From: Sphingomonas sp. Root710
GTDB lineage: Bacteria > Pseudomonadota > Alphaproteobacteria > Sphingomonadales > Sphingomonadaceae
Direction: 5' to 3'
NCBI RefSeq assembly: GCF_001429065.1
Contig: NZ_LMIB01000001.1
Coordinates: 443,933 to 507,932, forward strand
Length of the DNA stretch: 64,000 nucleotides
The notes beneath the pieces were generated by a model. The model searched no databases. It was not told where the DNA came from and worked only from the letters and a program-made list of their open reading frames with translations. Below are positions 18,922 through 30,914 of the stretch, piece after piece (position 1 is the stretch's first letter; the number at the start of each line of letters is the position of its first letter). The translations under genes were made by a program, and so were the position numbers.

Positions 18922-19593
18922 ATGTGGCAGCTTTACCAATTCCCGCTCTGTCCCTTTTCGCGCAAGGTCCGGCTCCAGATGGAGGAGAAGGGCATTGCCT
19001 ATGATCTTGTCCGCGAGTCGCCCTGGTTGCGGCGCGACGAGTTCCTCGATCTCAACCCGGTCGGGCAGACGCCGGTGCTGGTCGATCCCACGACCGGCAC
19101 CACGCTGATCCACAGCTGCGCGATCTCCGAATATATCGAGGAGACAGTGGAGCCAGTACCGATGCTGCCGGGCAACGCCGCGGCGCGGGGCGAGATCCGT
19201 CGGCTGGTCGCCTATTTCGACGAGAAATTTTACGCCGACGTGGTCGGCCCGTTGCTCTATGAGCGCGCGCTGAAACGGATCGTCCATCGCGCCTCGCCCG
19301 ACGCCGGCGTGCTGCGACAGGCAATGAAGGCTGTCAACGATCATCTTGATTATATTGACTATCTGGTCGGTAGCCGCCGCTGGATCGGCGGCCCGCTGCT
19401 CAGCCTGGCCGACCTTGCCTGCGCCGCGCATATTTCGGTCGCCGACTATCTGGGCGGGATCGATTGGCGCGGCCATGACGAGACCAAACAATGGTATTCG
19501 GGCATGAAATCGCGCCGCTCGTTGCGCGTCGTGCTGGCCGAGCGGATGGAATTGGTCGGCCCGCCCGAACATTATGAGAAGCCGGATTTCTGA
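18922..19593 (+). CDS. GST-superfamily protein, FzlA-like
   Basis: 223 residues with an N-terminal thioredoxin-like GST domain (YQFPLCPFSRKVRLQMEEKG, Cys10 in CPFS) and a C-terminal helical domain. The RESPWLRRDEFLDLNPVGQTPVL stretch and the length are like FzlA, the alphaproteobacterial GST-fold protein that binds FtsZ and is needed for constriction. That assignment is from memory of the family and is not certain; an enzymatic glutathione transferase is the alternative. It is a single gene preceded by the long intergenic inverted repeat and followed by a terminator-like hairpin. Confidence 0.75.
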   Translation: MWQLYQFPLCPFSRKVRLQMEEKGIAYDLVRESPWLRRDEFLDLNPVGQTPVLVDPTTGTTLIHSCAISEYIEETVEPVPMLPGNAAARGEIRRLVAYFDEKFYADVVGPLLYERALKRIVHRASPDAGVLRQAMKAVNDHLDYIDYLVGSRRWIGGPLLSLADLACAAHISVADYLGGIDWRGHDETKQWYSGMKSRRSLRVVLAERMELVGPPEHYEKPDF

Positions 19594-19599
19594 CTTCCA

Positions 19600-19624
19600 C
19601 CCTCTACCGTGAAAACGGAGAGGG
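19600..19624. terminator. Hairpin between convergent GST and M20 peptidase genes
   Basis: CCCTCTACCGT-GAAA-ACGGAGAGGG, a 10-base-pair stem with one bulge and a GNRA-like tetraloop, in the 36-base gap between convergent stops. It probably serves both strands. Confidence 0.6.
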
Positions 19625-19629
19625 CTAAG

Positions 19630-20952
19630 TTACTTCCGCTTCTCCGCGCTCAACCGCGACATCAATAGCGCCGCGCGTTTCGCCTGGAGCGGGATGCTCG
19701 TCAGGTCGACGGTTTCGCCCGGGGCGTGATCGCCGGTGCTGTATGGGCCCATCCCCGCGAAGCTGTCGACATCCTTCGCGACGAAGCTGACGTCGCCCGC
19801 GCCGCGCTTGAGCGGGTCGAGCGCAGGCATGTCGGGAAGGCCCATGTCGCGATTGACGATGTTGAGCCGGTCGAGGATCGCCTTGTTACCCGGCGTCGGC
19901 GCCATCGCGGGATAGCCGCCGTCGGGAAATTCGATCGTCGCTGCCGTGCCCGGCAGATGATCGGTGACGATCGCCTTCATCTTCGCCCGCACCCGCTCGG
20001 TCTGTTCGTCGGACAGGGTACGCAGGTCGCCGCGCGCCTCGGCGAGCGGGGCGATGATGTTGGTCTTGCCGGTCGCGGTGGCGCGAATGCCCTCGGGGTC
20101 GGTCGACTGGGTCGCGCCGCCCGCGATCAGGCCGACATTGTAGGTCAGATTGGTCTCGGGCAGTTCACGGCGAAAGCGGTCGATGATCCGCACAAGTTCA
20201 TAGATCGCGCCATAGCCCACCTTCTCGCTGAAGATGCCGCTCGAATGGCCGGTGTTGCCGGTCGCCCTGACAATCCAGCTGTTCGACGAGCGCCGCGCGA
20301 TCGAGCCCATATCGCGGCCATTGTCGCGGACCAGCCCTTCATAGTCGAGCGCGACATCGGCGCGCTTGCCAGCCGCGATCAGGTCTGCGCGGGCAAGCTC
20401 TATCGGGTCGCCCGCATCCTCCTCGTCGCCGGTCAGCACCACTTCGATATCGGCATGGGCGAGCGTCCCCGCCGCCTTCATCGCGCGCAGTGCCGCGATC
20501 ATCACGACCATGCCGCCCTTGTCGTCGCCGGCACCGGGGCCCTCGGCCTTGTCCGCGCCTTTCATCGTCCAGTGCTGAAACGGGCTGTCGGGTTCGAACA
20601 CCGTGTCGAGATGGCCGATCAGCAGCAGCCGCTTGCCCCGGCCATCGCCCTTGTGGGTGGCGACGATATGGCCCGCGCGCCCGGCCTTCTCCATCGGTAT
20701 CCAGCGGACCGTGAAGCCGAGCGGTTCGAGCTCGGCGCGCATCATCGCGCCGACCTTCGTCACCCCGGCGATATTCCGCGAGCCCGAGTTCACTTCGACC
20801 AGCGTCTTGAGCAATCCGACGCTGCGGCCGCGTTCGGCATCGATCGTGCGGATCATCTGCGTCTCGCTGTTGCTCAACGCAGCCAGGGCAGGGGAGATGA
20901 CCGATGCCAGTAGGACACAGGCCGCAATATTCCGCCATCTTTGGAGGGGCAT
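19630..20952 (-). CDS. M20-family metallopeptidase, exported (glutamate carboxypeptidase type)
   Basis: 440 residues from ATG 20952, which has GGAG 7 bases upstream; the much longer open frame to 21246 is not supported. A signal peptide (RNIAACVLLASVISPALA) directs export. Zinc ligands are recognisable in IGHLDTVFEP, GAGDDKGG and TGDEEDAG, and the dimerisation domain lies between. It resembles carboxypeptidase G2-type enzymes that release glutamate from N-acyl or folate-like compounds. It is divergent from the helicase gene. The substrate is uncertain. Confidence 0.88.
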   Translation of the reverse strand: MPLQRWRNIAACVLLASVISPALAALSNSETQMIRTIDAERGRSVGLLKTLVEVNSGSRNIAGVTKVGAMMRAELEPLGFTVRWIPMEKAGRAGHIVATHKGDGRGKRLLLIGHLDTVFEPDSPFQHWTMKGADKAEGPGAGDDKGGMVVMIAALRAMKAAGTLAHADIEVVLTGDEEDAGDPIELARADLIAAGKRADVALDYEGLVRDNGRDMGSIARRSSNSWIVRATGNTGHSSGIFSEKVGYGAIYELVRIIDRFRRELPETNLTYNVGLIAGGATQSTDPEGIRATATGKTNIIAPLAEARGDLRTLSDEQTERVRAKMKAIVTDHLPGTAATIEFPDGGYPAMAPTPGNKAILDRLNIVNRDMGLPDMPALDPLKRGAGDVSFVAKDVDSFAGMGPYSTGDHAPGETVDLTSIPLQAKRAALLMSRLSAEKRK

Positions 20953-21187
20953 GAACAGCTCCGCTTGTAATCCGGTCCAGGATGGATCATATGCCGCCTT
21001 GCGTCGATGCTGTTTTGCAGCATTTGGCCGATGAGCAGCGTGATCTCCTGTCCGTTCCAAGGGGCAGGCCGGCTCGGGCCCGCAGGACGCAAACCAAGCT
21101 GAGGCTTCCCAATTCACGCGGGTCGTCATGTGAACCCGCTGTCGCATGAACGCTCGTTCGTGCGCCCGCACCTTTGAAAGTGCATTT

Positions 21188-22513
21188 GTGACCAAATTTT
21201 CCGAACTCGGTCTTATCGAGCCCCTGCAGCGCGCGTTGGCCGCCAAGGGCTATGACATCCCCACGCCGATCCAGCAGCAGGCGATCCCGCCGCTGCTCGA
21301 AGGCCGCGACCTGTGCGGCATCGCCCAGACCGGCACCGGCAAGACTGCGGCCTTCGCGCTGCCGTCGCTCCATTATCTCTCCGAAAATCTGAAGCACACG
21401 CCGCCGCAGGGCTGCCGCATGCTGATTCTCGCGCCGACCCGCGAACTGGCCAGCCAGATCGCCGAGAGCTTCGTCCAATATGGCAAATTTCTGCGCCTGA
21501 GCGTCGCCACCGTTTTCGGCGGCGTGCCCATCAACAAGCAGATCCGCCAGCTCCAGCGCGGCGTCGACGTCCTCGTCGCCACCCCGGGCCGCCTGCTCGA
21601 CCTGATCGACCAGCGCGCGCTGAGCCTGAAGTTCGTCGAGGTCTTCGTTCTCGACGAGGCGGACCAGATGCTCGACCTGGGCTTCATCCACGCGCTCAAG
21701 CGGATCGACCAGCTTCTGCCGAAGAAGCGCCAGTCGCTGTTCTTCTCGGCGACCATGCCCAAGACGATCGCCGATCTGGGCGATCGCTTCCTGACCAATC
21801 CGGTCAAGGTCTCGGTCGCGCCGCAATCGACCACCGCCGAGCGGGTCGAGCAATATGCGACCTTCTGCAATCCGGCCGAGAAGCAGGCGCTGCTGACGCT
21901 GCGTATCCGCAGCGAACCGATCGACCGCGCATTGGTCTTTACCCGCACCAAGCATGGCGCGGACCGCGTCGTGAAGAATCTGCGCGCGGCGGGCATCGAA
22001 TCCGAAGCGATCCACGGCAACAAGAGCCAGCCGCAGCGTGAGCGCGCGCTGGGCCTGTTCCGCAAGGGCGACATCCGCATCCTCGTGGCGACCGACATCG
22101 CGGCACGCGGCATCGATGTCGGCGGGGTCAGCCATGTCTTCAACTTCGAGCTGCCCAACGTCGCCGAGCAATATGTCCACCGCATCGGCCGCACCGCGCG
22201 CGCGGGTGCCGCGGGCATCGCCATCGCCTTCGTGGCTGACGACGAGCGGCCCTACCTCAAGGCGATCGAGCGGCTGACCAAGATCCAGCTTCAGATCCAG
22301 CCGCTGCCCGAGAACTTCATCGCTGAACGCGCCAAGCTGCCCAAGCCCGCGCCCAGCGCGCCGCAGCCGCAGGGCGATCGCCGCCGTCACGACGGCGGTG
22401 GCCGCAACGGCGCCGGCGAAGGCCAGCCCAAGCGCCGCTTCAGCCGCCCCAAGGGGGCGCCCGGCGCGCACAAGGGTTCGGTGCGCCGCTTCGGCGGTAG
22501 CGGCGGGCGTTAA
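21188..22513 (+). CDS. DEAD-box RNA helicase, RhlE type
   Basis: 441 residues. The Q motif FSELGL...TPIQQQAIP is followed by AQTGTGKT (46-53), PTRELA, GG, TPGR, DEAD (156-159), SAT (187-189), then the helicase C domain ending in HRIGRTARAG. A basic, Gly/Arg/Pro-rich tail of about 65 residues (for example RRRHDGGGR) probably binds RNA nonspecifically. It remodels structured RNA using ATP, in ribosome assembly or mRNA decay and often in the cold. The GTG at 21188 (VTKFSEL) is chosen as start; the frame extends to ATG 21146. Confidence 0.92.
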   Translation: MTKFSELGLIEPLQRALAAKGYDIPTPIQQQAIPPLLEGRDLCGIAQTGTGKTAAFALPSLHYLSENLKHTPPQGCRMLILAPTRELASQIAESFVQYGKFLRLSVATVFGGVPINKQIRQLQRGVDVLVATPGRLLDLIDQRALSLKFVEVFVLDEADQMLDLGFIHALKRIDQLLPKKRQSLFFSATMPKTIADLGDRFLTNPVKVSVAPQSTTAERVEQYATFCNPAEKQALLTLRIRSEPIDRALVFTRTKHGADRVVKNLRAAGIESEAIHGNKSQPQRERALGLFRKGDIRILVATDIAARGIDVGGVSHVFNFELPNVAEQYVHRIGRTARAGAAGIAIAFVADDERPYLKAIERLTKIQLQIQPLPENFIAERAKLPKPAPSAPQPQGDRRRHDGGGRNGAGEGQPKRRFSRPKGAPGAHKGSVRRFGGSGGR

Positions 22514-22521
22514 GTCTTAAA

Positions 22522-22549
22522 AAACCCTTCCCTCCGGGGAGAGGGGTTA
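22522..22549. terminator. Bidirectional terminator hairpin between helicase and aminotransferase
   Basis: AACCCTTCCCTCC/GGGGAGAGGGGTT fold into a strong stem with an A-run on the left flank (AAAAAA before it gives T6 for minus-strand transcripts). It overlaps the aminotransferase stop codon. Confidence 0.7.
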
Positions 22550-23710
22550 AGAGGCCAGTTTCTCGCGCATGGCGGCGAGGCGTTTGATCGCCTCGTCGAG
22601 AACCGCGTCGTCCTTGCAATAGCAGAGGCGGACGATGTTCGTGACCGGGCTCTCCGCGAAGAAGGCTGAGACCGGGATCGTCACGACCCCGCCTTCAAGC
22701 GCCATCCGGTCGGCGAAGCTGACGTCGTCGAGGGTGATGCCCGACGCGGTCAGGTCGACCGAGACGAACCATGTCGCCTGGCTGGACAGCACGGCATAGC
22801 CGACGGCCTGGAGCCCGGCGACCAGCCGGTCGCGTGAGCGTGCGAAGTCGGCGCGCATATCCTCGAACCAGTTTTTCGGCTTGGTCAGCCCCTGCGCCAC
22901 CGCGACCTGCAGATTGGGCGGGGTGGTGAAGGTCATGAACTGGTGTGCCTTGGCGACCTGTGCGGCGAGCGCCTTGCCGGCGACCATCCAGCCGACCTTC
23001 CACCCCGTCAGCGCGAAGATCTTGCCCGCCGATCCGATCTTGACGGTCCGCTCGCGCATGCCGGGTAGGGTGATCAGCGGGATATGCTCGCCTTCGAAGA
23101 TGACATGCTCCCACACCTCGTCACAGATCGCGACGATGTCGTGGCGGATGCAGCGGTCGGCGATCAGCTCCTGCGTGGCGCGGTCATACATCCGGCCGGT
23201 GGGATTGGCGGGGTTATTGAAGATGATCGCCCGGGTCTTCGGTCCGATCACGGCGTCGAGAGCGGCGGCGTCGAGCGTCCAGTGCGGCGGTTCGAGGCGG
23301 ATCAGCCGCGGGGTGCCGCCCGCGCGGCGTACCATCGGCAGATAGGCGTCGTAAAGCGGCTGGACCAGCACCACCTCGTCGCCTTCGGACACGAGGCTCA
23401 GGATCGATGCGGCGATCGCCTCGGTCGCGCCCGAGGTTACGACGACCTCCGACTGCCAGTCGACGGCGAGGCCGTGATGTTCGGCATAGTGCCCGGCGAC
23501 CGCCTGACGCAGCTCGGGCAGGCCGAGCATCGACGGATATTGGTTATAGCCGTTGAGCAGCGCCTCGGCGGCGGCGCGGCGCACGTCCTCCGGCCCCGGG
23601 GCATCGGGAAAGCCTTGGCCTAGGTTGATCGCGCCGGTCTCGCGCGCGATCGCCGACATCTTCTCGAATATGGTGGTGGGCAGCGCGGCGTAGACGGGGT
23701 TCATGGCCAT
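22547..23710 (-). CDS. PLP-dependent class I/II aminotransferase (YbdL/DapC-like)
   Basis: 387 residues of fold-type I aminotransferase. Signatures include NLGQGFPDAPGP near residue 30, NQYPSMLGLPELR, NNPANPTGR at about 165-173, CDEVWEH, and the pyridoxal-phosphate lysine Lys230 in GSAGKIF. The pattern is like methionine/kynurenine-type aminotransferases (YbdL) and the N-succinyldiaminopimelate aminotransferases annotated dapC. Sequence alone does not decide between methionine salvage and lysine synthesis. It follows the DedA gene by 3 bases, so the pair is one transcript. Confidence 0.88.
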   Translation of the reverse strand: MAMNPVYAALPTTIFEKMSAIARETGAINLGQGFPDAPGPEDVRRAAAEALLNGYNQYPSMLGLPELRQAVAGHYAEHHGLAVDWQSEVVVTSGATEAIAASILSLVSEGDEVVLVQPLYDAYLPMVRRAGGTPRLIRLEPPHWTLDAAALDAVIGPKTRAIIFNNPANPTGRMYDRATQELIADRCIRHDIVAICDEVWEHVIFEGEHIPLITLPGMRERTVKIGSAGKIFALTGWKVGWMVAGKALAAQVAKAHQFMTFTTPPNLQVAVAQGLTKPKNWFEDMRADFARSRDRLVAGLQAVGYAVLSSQATWFVSVDLTASGITLDDVSFADRMALEGGVVTIPVSAFFAESPVTNIVRLCYCKDDAVLDEAIKRLAAMREKLAS

Positions 23711-23713
23711 ATC

Positions 23714-24346
23714 TCAGACCTTTGACGCCGGGCGTTTCAGCCGGTGCCAGACGAACCATATGCCGCCTGCCAGGATCAGGCCGACGATCAGGAAGTCGAG
23801 CGTGTGGAGGATGCCGCTCAGCCGCGGATCGGTGCGCCACTGCTCGCCCAGCTTCATGCCGACCCAGGCGAGGCCGAAGCACCAGGGCCAGGAGCCGATG
23901 AAGGTGTAGAAGTGGAAGCGCAGCAGGTTCATCCGCGCGACGCCCGCAGGGAAGGCGATGAACGAGCGGATCGCGGGGAGCAGGCGGCAGACCAGCACGG
24001 TCAGGTCGCCCCAGCGGCTGAAGAAACGTTCGGCCCGGTCGAGATCGCTGTGGCTCATCAGCACATAGCGGCCCCAGCGATCGACCACTGCACGGCCCCC
24101 GCGCTTGCCCAGCTCATAAGCGAAGATCGACCCGACATTGCAGCCGATCGCGCCTGCGGTTGCCGCGAGATAGAGGTCGAACCGGCCGGTCGAGACCAGA
24201 TAGCCCGCGAAGGGCATGATGATCTCCGAGGGCAGCGGGATGCAGGCGCTCTCGATCGCCATCAGGATGACGATGCCGGTATAGCCTGTCGTCGAGATGA
24301 CGGTGATGATGAAGCCCGCCAGCACGGCGATGATCTTGTGGAACAT
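23714..24346 (-). CDS. DedA-family membrane protein
   Basis: 210 residues with several membrane segments. The DedA hallmark ESACIPLPSEIIMPFAGYL appears near residue 30, and RLLPAIRSFIAFPAGVARM is the conserved amphipathic Arg-containing region. The family includes undecaprenyl-phosphate flippases (UptA type) and proton-motive-force-linked transporters. An ATG at 24346 is taken as start with no clear Shine-Dalgarno site; a GTG at 24379 is possible. It leads a two-gene unit with the aminotransferase, with no evident functional link. Confidence 0.9.
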   Translation of the reverse strand: MFHKIIAVLAGFIITVISTTGYTGIVILMAIESACIPLPSEIIMPFAGYLVSTGRFDLYLAATAGAIGCNVGSIFAYELGKRGGRAVVDRWGRYVLMSHSDLDRAERFFSRWGDLTVLVCRLLPAIRSFIAFPAGVARMNLLRFHFYTFIGSWPWCFGLAWVGMKLGEQWRTDPRLSGILHTLDFLIVGLILAGGIWFVWHRLKRPASKV

Positions 24347-24426
24347 GGGGTTGGGATAATGGGCAGCGTGGGGACGCACAAGCGTTCCTCATCCCGGATT
24401 TTCTGGGATGATGAGGGTGCCGGCTC

Positions 24427-26304
24427 TCAGGCCGGCCGGTTGGCGCCCTTGCCGTCGAGCACCTCGCGGACTTTCACGCCGAGCTGGGTCACGCTGAACG
24501 GCTTGGGCAGAAAGGCGACCCCGGCGTCGAGCATGCCGTTATGGACGACCGCGTTGCGGGTATAACCGGTCGTGAACAGGACCTTGACGTCGGGGCGCAT
24601 TTCTATGGCGGCGTCGGCGAGCTTGCGGCCGTTCATCTCGGGCATCACGATATCGGTGAAAAGCATCGTGATCGAAGGTTGCTCGCTTAGCGCCTTGAGC
24701 GCGTCGCCACCGTTGACCGCCGAGATCACGGTATAGCCAAGCTCGCGCAGCGCATCGACCGAGAAGTGGCGGACACGCTGCTCGTCCTCGACCACCAGGA
24801 TGGTTTCGCCCGGACGGGCGACCGGCACCACGGTCTCGCCGATCGCAGGGCGGCTTTGCTGGTCGCTGAGCTGGCCGAGATGGCGAGGAATATAGAGCTT
24901 GACCGTCGTGCCGTGGCCGGGCTCGGAATAGATCGCGGCATGACCGCCGGTCTGCTTCATGAAGCCGAAAATCTGGCTGAGGCCGAGACCGGTGCCCTTG
25001 CCGACCGGCTTGGTGGTGAAGAAGGGATCGAAAGCCTTGGCCATGACGTCGGGCGTCATGCCGCTGCCTGCATCGGTCATGCTGAGCATGACATATTGGC
25101 CGGGGGTCACGTCGCCGCGCGACCGCGCATAATCATCGTCGAGATAGGCGTTGGCCGTCTCGATGGTGATCCGGCCGCCGTCCGGCATCGCGTCTCGCGC
25201 GTTGACCGCCAGGTTGATCACGGCGTTCTCCAGCTGGCCGGGATCGACGAAGGTGCGCCACAATCCGCCCGCCAGCACCGTCTCGACCATATATTCCTCA
25301 CCGACGGTGCGCTGGAGCAGTTCGGACATGCCCGCGACCAGCTTGTTGACGTCCACCGTGAGCGGGGCCAGCGGTTGCTGGCGCGAGAAGGCGAGCAGCC
25401 GCGCGGTCAACGACGCAGCGCGTTCGGCGCCTTCATGGGCATTGTCGATATAGCGCAGCAGCCGATCGGGATCGCCGAGCCTCCGGCGGGCGAGATCGAG
25501 GCTGCCTATGACGATCGCGAGCATATTGTTGAAGTCGTGCGCGATGCCGCCGGTCAGCTGGCCGATCGACTCCATTTTCTGCATCTGGCGGATCTGTTCC
25601 TCGGCGATCTCGCGCGCCGCCATCTGCTCGCGCAGCGCAGCCTCGGCGGCGATCGCGGCATCGCGCGCCTGCAATAGCTCGCGTTCGCGCCGAATGCTGT
25701 CGCTGATCACCGCCGCTGCGACGATCAGCGTGGTCAGCACCGCGGCGACCAGCGCGAGGCCGAGGCCCTGGACGAGCATGTCGGTATCGCGCCGACGCTC
25801 GGCCAGCAGCCTTTCCTCCTCGGCCACCATGTCCTGCATGACGGCCAGCGCCGCCTTCATGCGCCGGACACCTTCGCCCGATTCGATCCGCGCGGTTTCC
25901 TCGCGCTGCTCGCCATTGTCGGCAGCGACAACACCCTGCCGCGCGAAGACCAGCTTTGCGGCGACTGTACGGCGCAGCCGGTCGATATTACCGACCTGCA
26001 CCGGATTGTCGTTCACCTCGAAGGCCAGCCGGTCGATCGCGGGGTCGATCTCGTCGGCCAGCCTGTTGAGGTCGGCCTTCATCAGGGGGTTGCGGGTAAG
26101 GACATAGCCGCGATGATCGGACTCAATCGCGCGAATATGATCAGTCAGGTCGGTAATCAGGATCTGGACGCGCAGCGAATGTTCGGACCAGTCACCCGCC
26201 CTGCTCTGCGCGCGTGCAAGAAACAGGGCAGCGATCGTCGCCGCTACGGCCACGAGCAGCCCGGCGAGGGCAAGATATGGAACGCGACGCCTGGCTATGC
26301 TCAT
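24427..26304 (-). CDS. Hybrid sensor histidine kinase: CHASE3, HisKA, HATPase, receiver
   Basis: 625 residues. A membrane helix at about 10-32 is followed by a CHASE3-type periplasmic domain (about 35-175), a second helix (about 178-202), a coiled linker, the HisKA box with phospho-acceptor His256 (GGIAHDFNN) and the HATPase domain ([30 protein letters not shown]). A C-terminal receiver domain has Asp551 in [12 protein letters not shown]. It would sense an unknown periplasmic signal. There is no partner regulator next to it, though a lone receiver protein lies at 28554-28940. Confidence 0.93.
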   Translation of the reverse strand: MSIARRRVPYLALAGLLVAVAATIAALFLARAQSRAGDWSEHSLRVQILITDLTDHIRAIESDHRGYVLTRNPLMKADLNRLADEIDPAIDRLAFEVNDNPVQVGNIDRLRRTVAAKLVFARQGVVAADNGEQREETARIESGEGVRRMKAALAVMQDMVAEEERLLAERRRDTDMLVQGLGLALVAAVLTTLIVAAAVISDSIRRERELLQARDAAIAAEAALREQMAAREIAEEQIRQMQKMESIGQLTGGIAHDFNNMLAIVIGSLDLARRRLGDPDRLLRYIDNAHEGAERAASLTARLLAFSRQQPLAPLTVDVNKLVAGMSELLQRTVGEEYMVETVLAGGLWRTFVDPGQLENAVINLAVNARDAMPDGGRITIETANAYLDDDYARSRGDVTPGQYVMLSMTDAGSGMTPDVMAKAFDPFFTTKPVGKGTGLGLSQIFGFMKQTGGHAAIYSEPGHGTTVKLYIPRHLGQLSDQQSRPAIGETVVPVARPGETILVVEDEQRVRHFSVDALRELGYTVISAVNGGDALKALSEQPSITMLFTDIVMPEMNGRKLADAAIEMRPDVKVLFTTGYTRNAVVHNGMLDAGVAFLPKPFSVTQLGVKVREVLDGKGANRPA

Positions 26305-26382
26305 GGACGGTTTCTTAGGGCGCTCACACTGTGCCGCAAGGGAAATCCCTAATCATCCGGGGGAAGCGTCGCAATCGACGCG

Positions 26383-28518
<2,136 letters not shown>

Positions 28519-28553
28519 CTAGGCGGGAGCACCGGTCAGCGCCAAGCCTGTGA

Positions 28554-28940
28554 TCAGGCGGGCGGGGTGCTGCTCGCATTGTTGATCACGGTCGATACGG
28601 CCGTCACGATCTGCGCTTCGGCGAAGGGCTTCTGGATGAAGATACTGCCGGGTACGCCCTGCGCGTGCCATTCGACGCCGCTGTCGCCGCTGACATAGAC
28701 CACGCCGATGCCGGGATGCAATTCGCGTGCGCGCCGTGCGACATCCCATCCGGACAGCGATCCGCCGAGCCGTATGTCGCTGACGATGGCATCGGGGGCG
28801 CTCTCATTCTCCAGCGCCGTTATGGCGATAGCCGCACCGTCATGGACTTCGACCGCAAAGCCTGCGTCAAGAAGGGCCTGCTCGATGACCATGCGAACGA
28901 TTGCATCGTCTTCGGCAACAAGAATTTTTCTTGACCCCAT
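28554..28940 (-). CDS. Single-domain response regulator (receiver only)
   Basis: 128 residues from ATG 28940, giving the usual start MGSRKILVAEDD. The acidic pair is at Asp11-Asp12, the phosphorylated Asp55 lies in DAIVSDIRL, the Thr/Ser position is in YVSGDS and the Lys in QKPF. There is no output domain, so it acts by phosphotransfer or protein contact, as in alphaproteobacterial general-stress or cell-cycle relays. The hybrid kinase 2.2 kb downstream is a possible partner, but nothing ties them together. Confidence 0.9.
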   Translation of the reverse strand: MGSRKILVAEDDAIVRMVIEQALLDAGFAVEVHDGAAIAITALENESAPDAIVSDIRLGGSLSGWDVARRARELHPGIGVVYVSGDSGVEWHAQGVPGSIFIQKPFAEAQIVTAVSTVINNASSTPPA

Positions 28941-29158
28941 GTTCGCCCCCCACGTTACGCAAAAGCTACCACAACACCGCACCGACTCGGCTTCGTCAGC
29001 TATCTGAAAGGTAGACGAAATCGAATGCGCAGTGGAGCCTTCCGCTACGTAAAGGTCTAATCAATTAGTCTAGCTTTTTGTTCCGATTCCGCGCTGGAGG
29101 ATGGTGCAGGCTATCGCTGGGCACCTATGGGCACCTAACAGAGGAAGCGTCTCTAGCG

Positions 29159-30820
29159 CTACGCCGCCTCCAGCAGCCGCAGCGCCTGCGCGCGCGCCTC
29201 GGCGGTGACTTCGGCGCCCGACAGCATCCGGGCGATTTCCTCGCGACGTTCGTCGCTGTCGAGCGCACGGACGCCGGTACGTGTGACCAGGCCGTCATGG
29301 CTCTTGGCGATCAGCCAGTGGTGCTGCCCGCGCGCCGCGACCTGCGGGCTATGGGTGACGACCAGCAGTTGCGCGCCCGAGGACAGGCGCTGCAGCCGTT
29401 CGCCGATCGCGCTCGCCACTGCGCCGCCGACGCCGCGGTCGATCTCGTCGAAGATCATCGTCGTCGCGGCGCCTTCTTCGGCCAGCGCGACCTTGAGCGC
29501 GAGAATGAAGCGCGACAATTCGCCGCCGCTGGCGATCTTGATCAGCGGCGCGAACGGCGCGCCGGGGTTGGTCGATATCTCGAACTCGACCCGGTCGCGG
29601 CCAGAGGCGGACCAGCCGCTTTCGGGCAGCACCTCCACCATGGTGCGGAAGCGCGCCGCGTCGAGCTTGAGCGGCGCCAGCTCCGCCGCGACCGCCGCGT
29701 CGAGGCGCGCGGCGGCGGCGGCGCGGGCTGCGCTCAGTGCTGCCGCCGCGTCGGCGTAACTCTTGCGCGCCGCGCGCGCGGCGGCCTCCAGCTGGGCAAG
29801 GCCAGCGTCGCCTGCTTCGATCCGATCGAGCCGCCCGGCCAGTTCGTCGCGCAGCGCGGCGAGCGCGTCGGGATCGACGCGGTGCTTGCGGGCGAGGGCC
29901 CGGAGATCGAACAACCGGGTTTCGGCCGCTTCCAGCCTCGCCGGATCGAAGCGCATCGCTTCGGCGGCGGCGGCGAGCTTGTCCTCGGCCTCGCTCGCCT
30001 CGATAACCGCGCGGTCCAGCGCGGCCAGCGCCTCGCCGAGCAGCGGATGTTCCGGAGCGATCCGGTCCAGCCGGCGCGCGGCCTGGCGCAGCGCGGAGAG
30101 CCCGCCGTCGGACCCGTCGAGATGCGCCGAGACCGCTTCGAGATCGTCGGTGAGCTTCGCGCCTTTCTGCATGTCCGAGCGTTCGGCGGCGAGGATCGCT
30201 TCCTCACCTGGCTCGGGCCCGAAGCGGGTCAATTCCTCGACGGCATGATCGAGCCATTCACGATCGCGCGCCGCATTTTCCAGGTCGGTGCGGGCGATGT
30301 CCAGCGCATCCTCCGCCACGCGCCAGGCGCGGTGCGCGGCGGCGACCCCGGCGACATTGAGCCGTCCGAAGCTGTCGAGCAGGGCGCGATGCCCGCGCGC
30401 GTTGATCAGCCCGCGATCGTCATGCTGGCCGTGTATCTCGACCAGCATCGCGCCGAGTTCGCGCAATGTCGCCGCCGACGCCGGCTGATCGTTGATGAAG
30501 GCGCGGCTGCCGCCGTCGGCCTTGACGACGCGGCGGATCACCAGCGCCTCGCCCGGCTCGGCATCGAAACCGTTTTCCGCGATCAGCGCGAAGGCAGGAT
30601 GATCGGCGGGCAGATCGAAGCTGGCCGACACCATCGCCTGCGCCGCGCCGTTGCGGACGAGGCCGCTGTCGGCGCGCATGCCGAGCGCGAGGCCCAGAGC
30701 ATCGAGCAGGATCGACTTGCCCGCCCCGGTCTCCCCGGTCAGCGTGCCGAGGCCGGCGCCGAATTCGAGATCGAGTGCTTCGATCAGCACGACGTCCCTG
30801 ATGGCGAGCGCGGTCAGCAT
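29159..30820 (-). CDS. recN: DNA repair protein RecN
   Basis: 553 residues from ATG 30820 (MLTALAIRDVVLIEAL), the family start; the long upstream frame overlaps the neighbour and is ignored. Walker A GETGAGKS is at 29-36. Two long Ala/Glu/Arg-rich coiled-coil arms follow, then the ABC signature region (ASGGELSRF), Walker B TMIFDEIDRGVGG and VTHSPQVAARG. RecN is an SMC-like ATPase acting in double-strand-break repair. No SOS box is obvious. It is divergent from the acyltransferase at 30915. Confidence 0.97.
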   Translation of the reverse strand: MLTALAIRDVVLIEALDLEFGAGLGTLTGETGAGKSILLDALGLALGMRADSGLVRNGAAQAMVSASFDLPADHPAFALIAENGFDAEPGEALVIRRVVKADGGSRAFINDQPASAATLRELGAMLVEIHGQHDDRGLINARGHRALLDSFGRLNVAGVAAAHRAWRVAEDALDIARTDLENAARDREWLDHAVEELTRFGPEPGEEAILAAERSDMQKGAKLTDDLEAVSAHLDGSDGGLSALRQAARRLDRIAPEHPLLGEALAALDRAVIEASEAEDKLAAAAEAMRFDPARLEAAETRLFDLRALARKHRVDPDALAALRDELAGRLDRIEAGDAGLAQLEAAARAARKSYADAAAALSAARAAAAARLDAAVAAELAPLKLDAARFRTMVEVLPESGWSASGRDRVEFEISTNPGAPFAPLIKIASGGELSRFILALKVALAEEGAATTMIFDEIDRGVGGAVASAIGERLQRLSSGAQLLVVTHSPQVAARGQHHWLIAKSHDGLVTRTGVRALDSDERREEIARMLSGAEVTAEARAQALRLLEAA

Positions 30821-30914
30821 GGGACATGTGTAGAACATCGGTCCCCGCGCCGCCAAGAGGCTGATGACATGAGGCGGCTCTTTCCTTCGCCATGGCCTTG
30901 CCGATAGATAGGCC

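Noticed and set aside
29058-29069. CTAATCAATTAG palindrome between recN and the receiver gene
   Set aside because: Half-sites match the island operators but the spacer is 2 bases instead of 4, and it is far from the island. Treated as chance resemblance.
29078-30907. 609-codon frame opposite recN
   Set aside because: Composition and position mirror recN codons; no motif or start signal.
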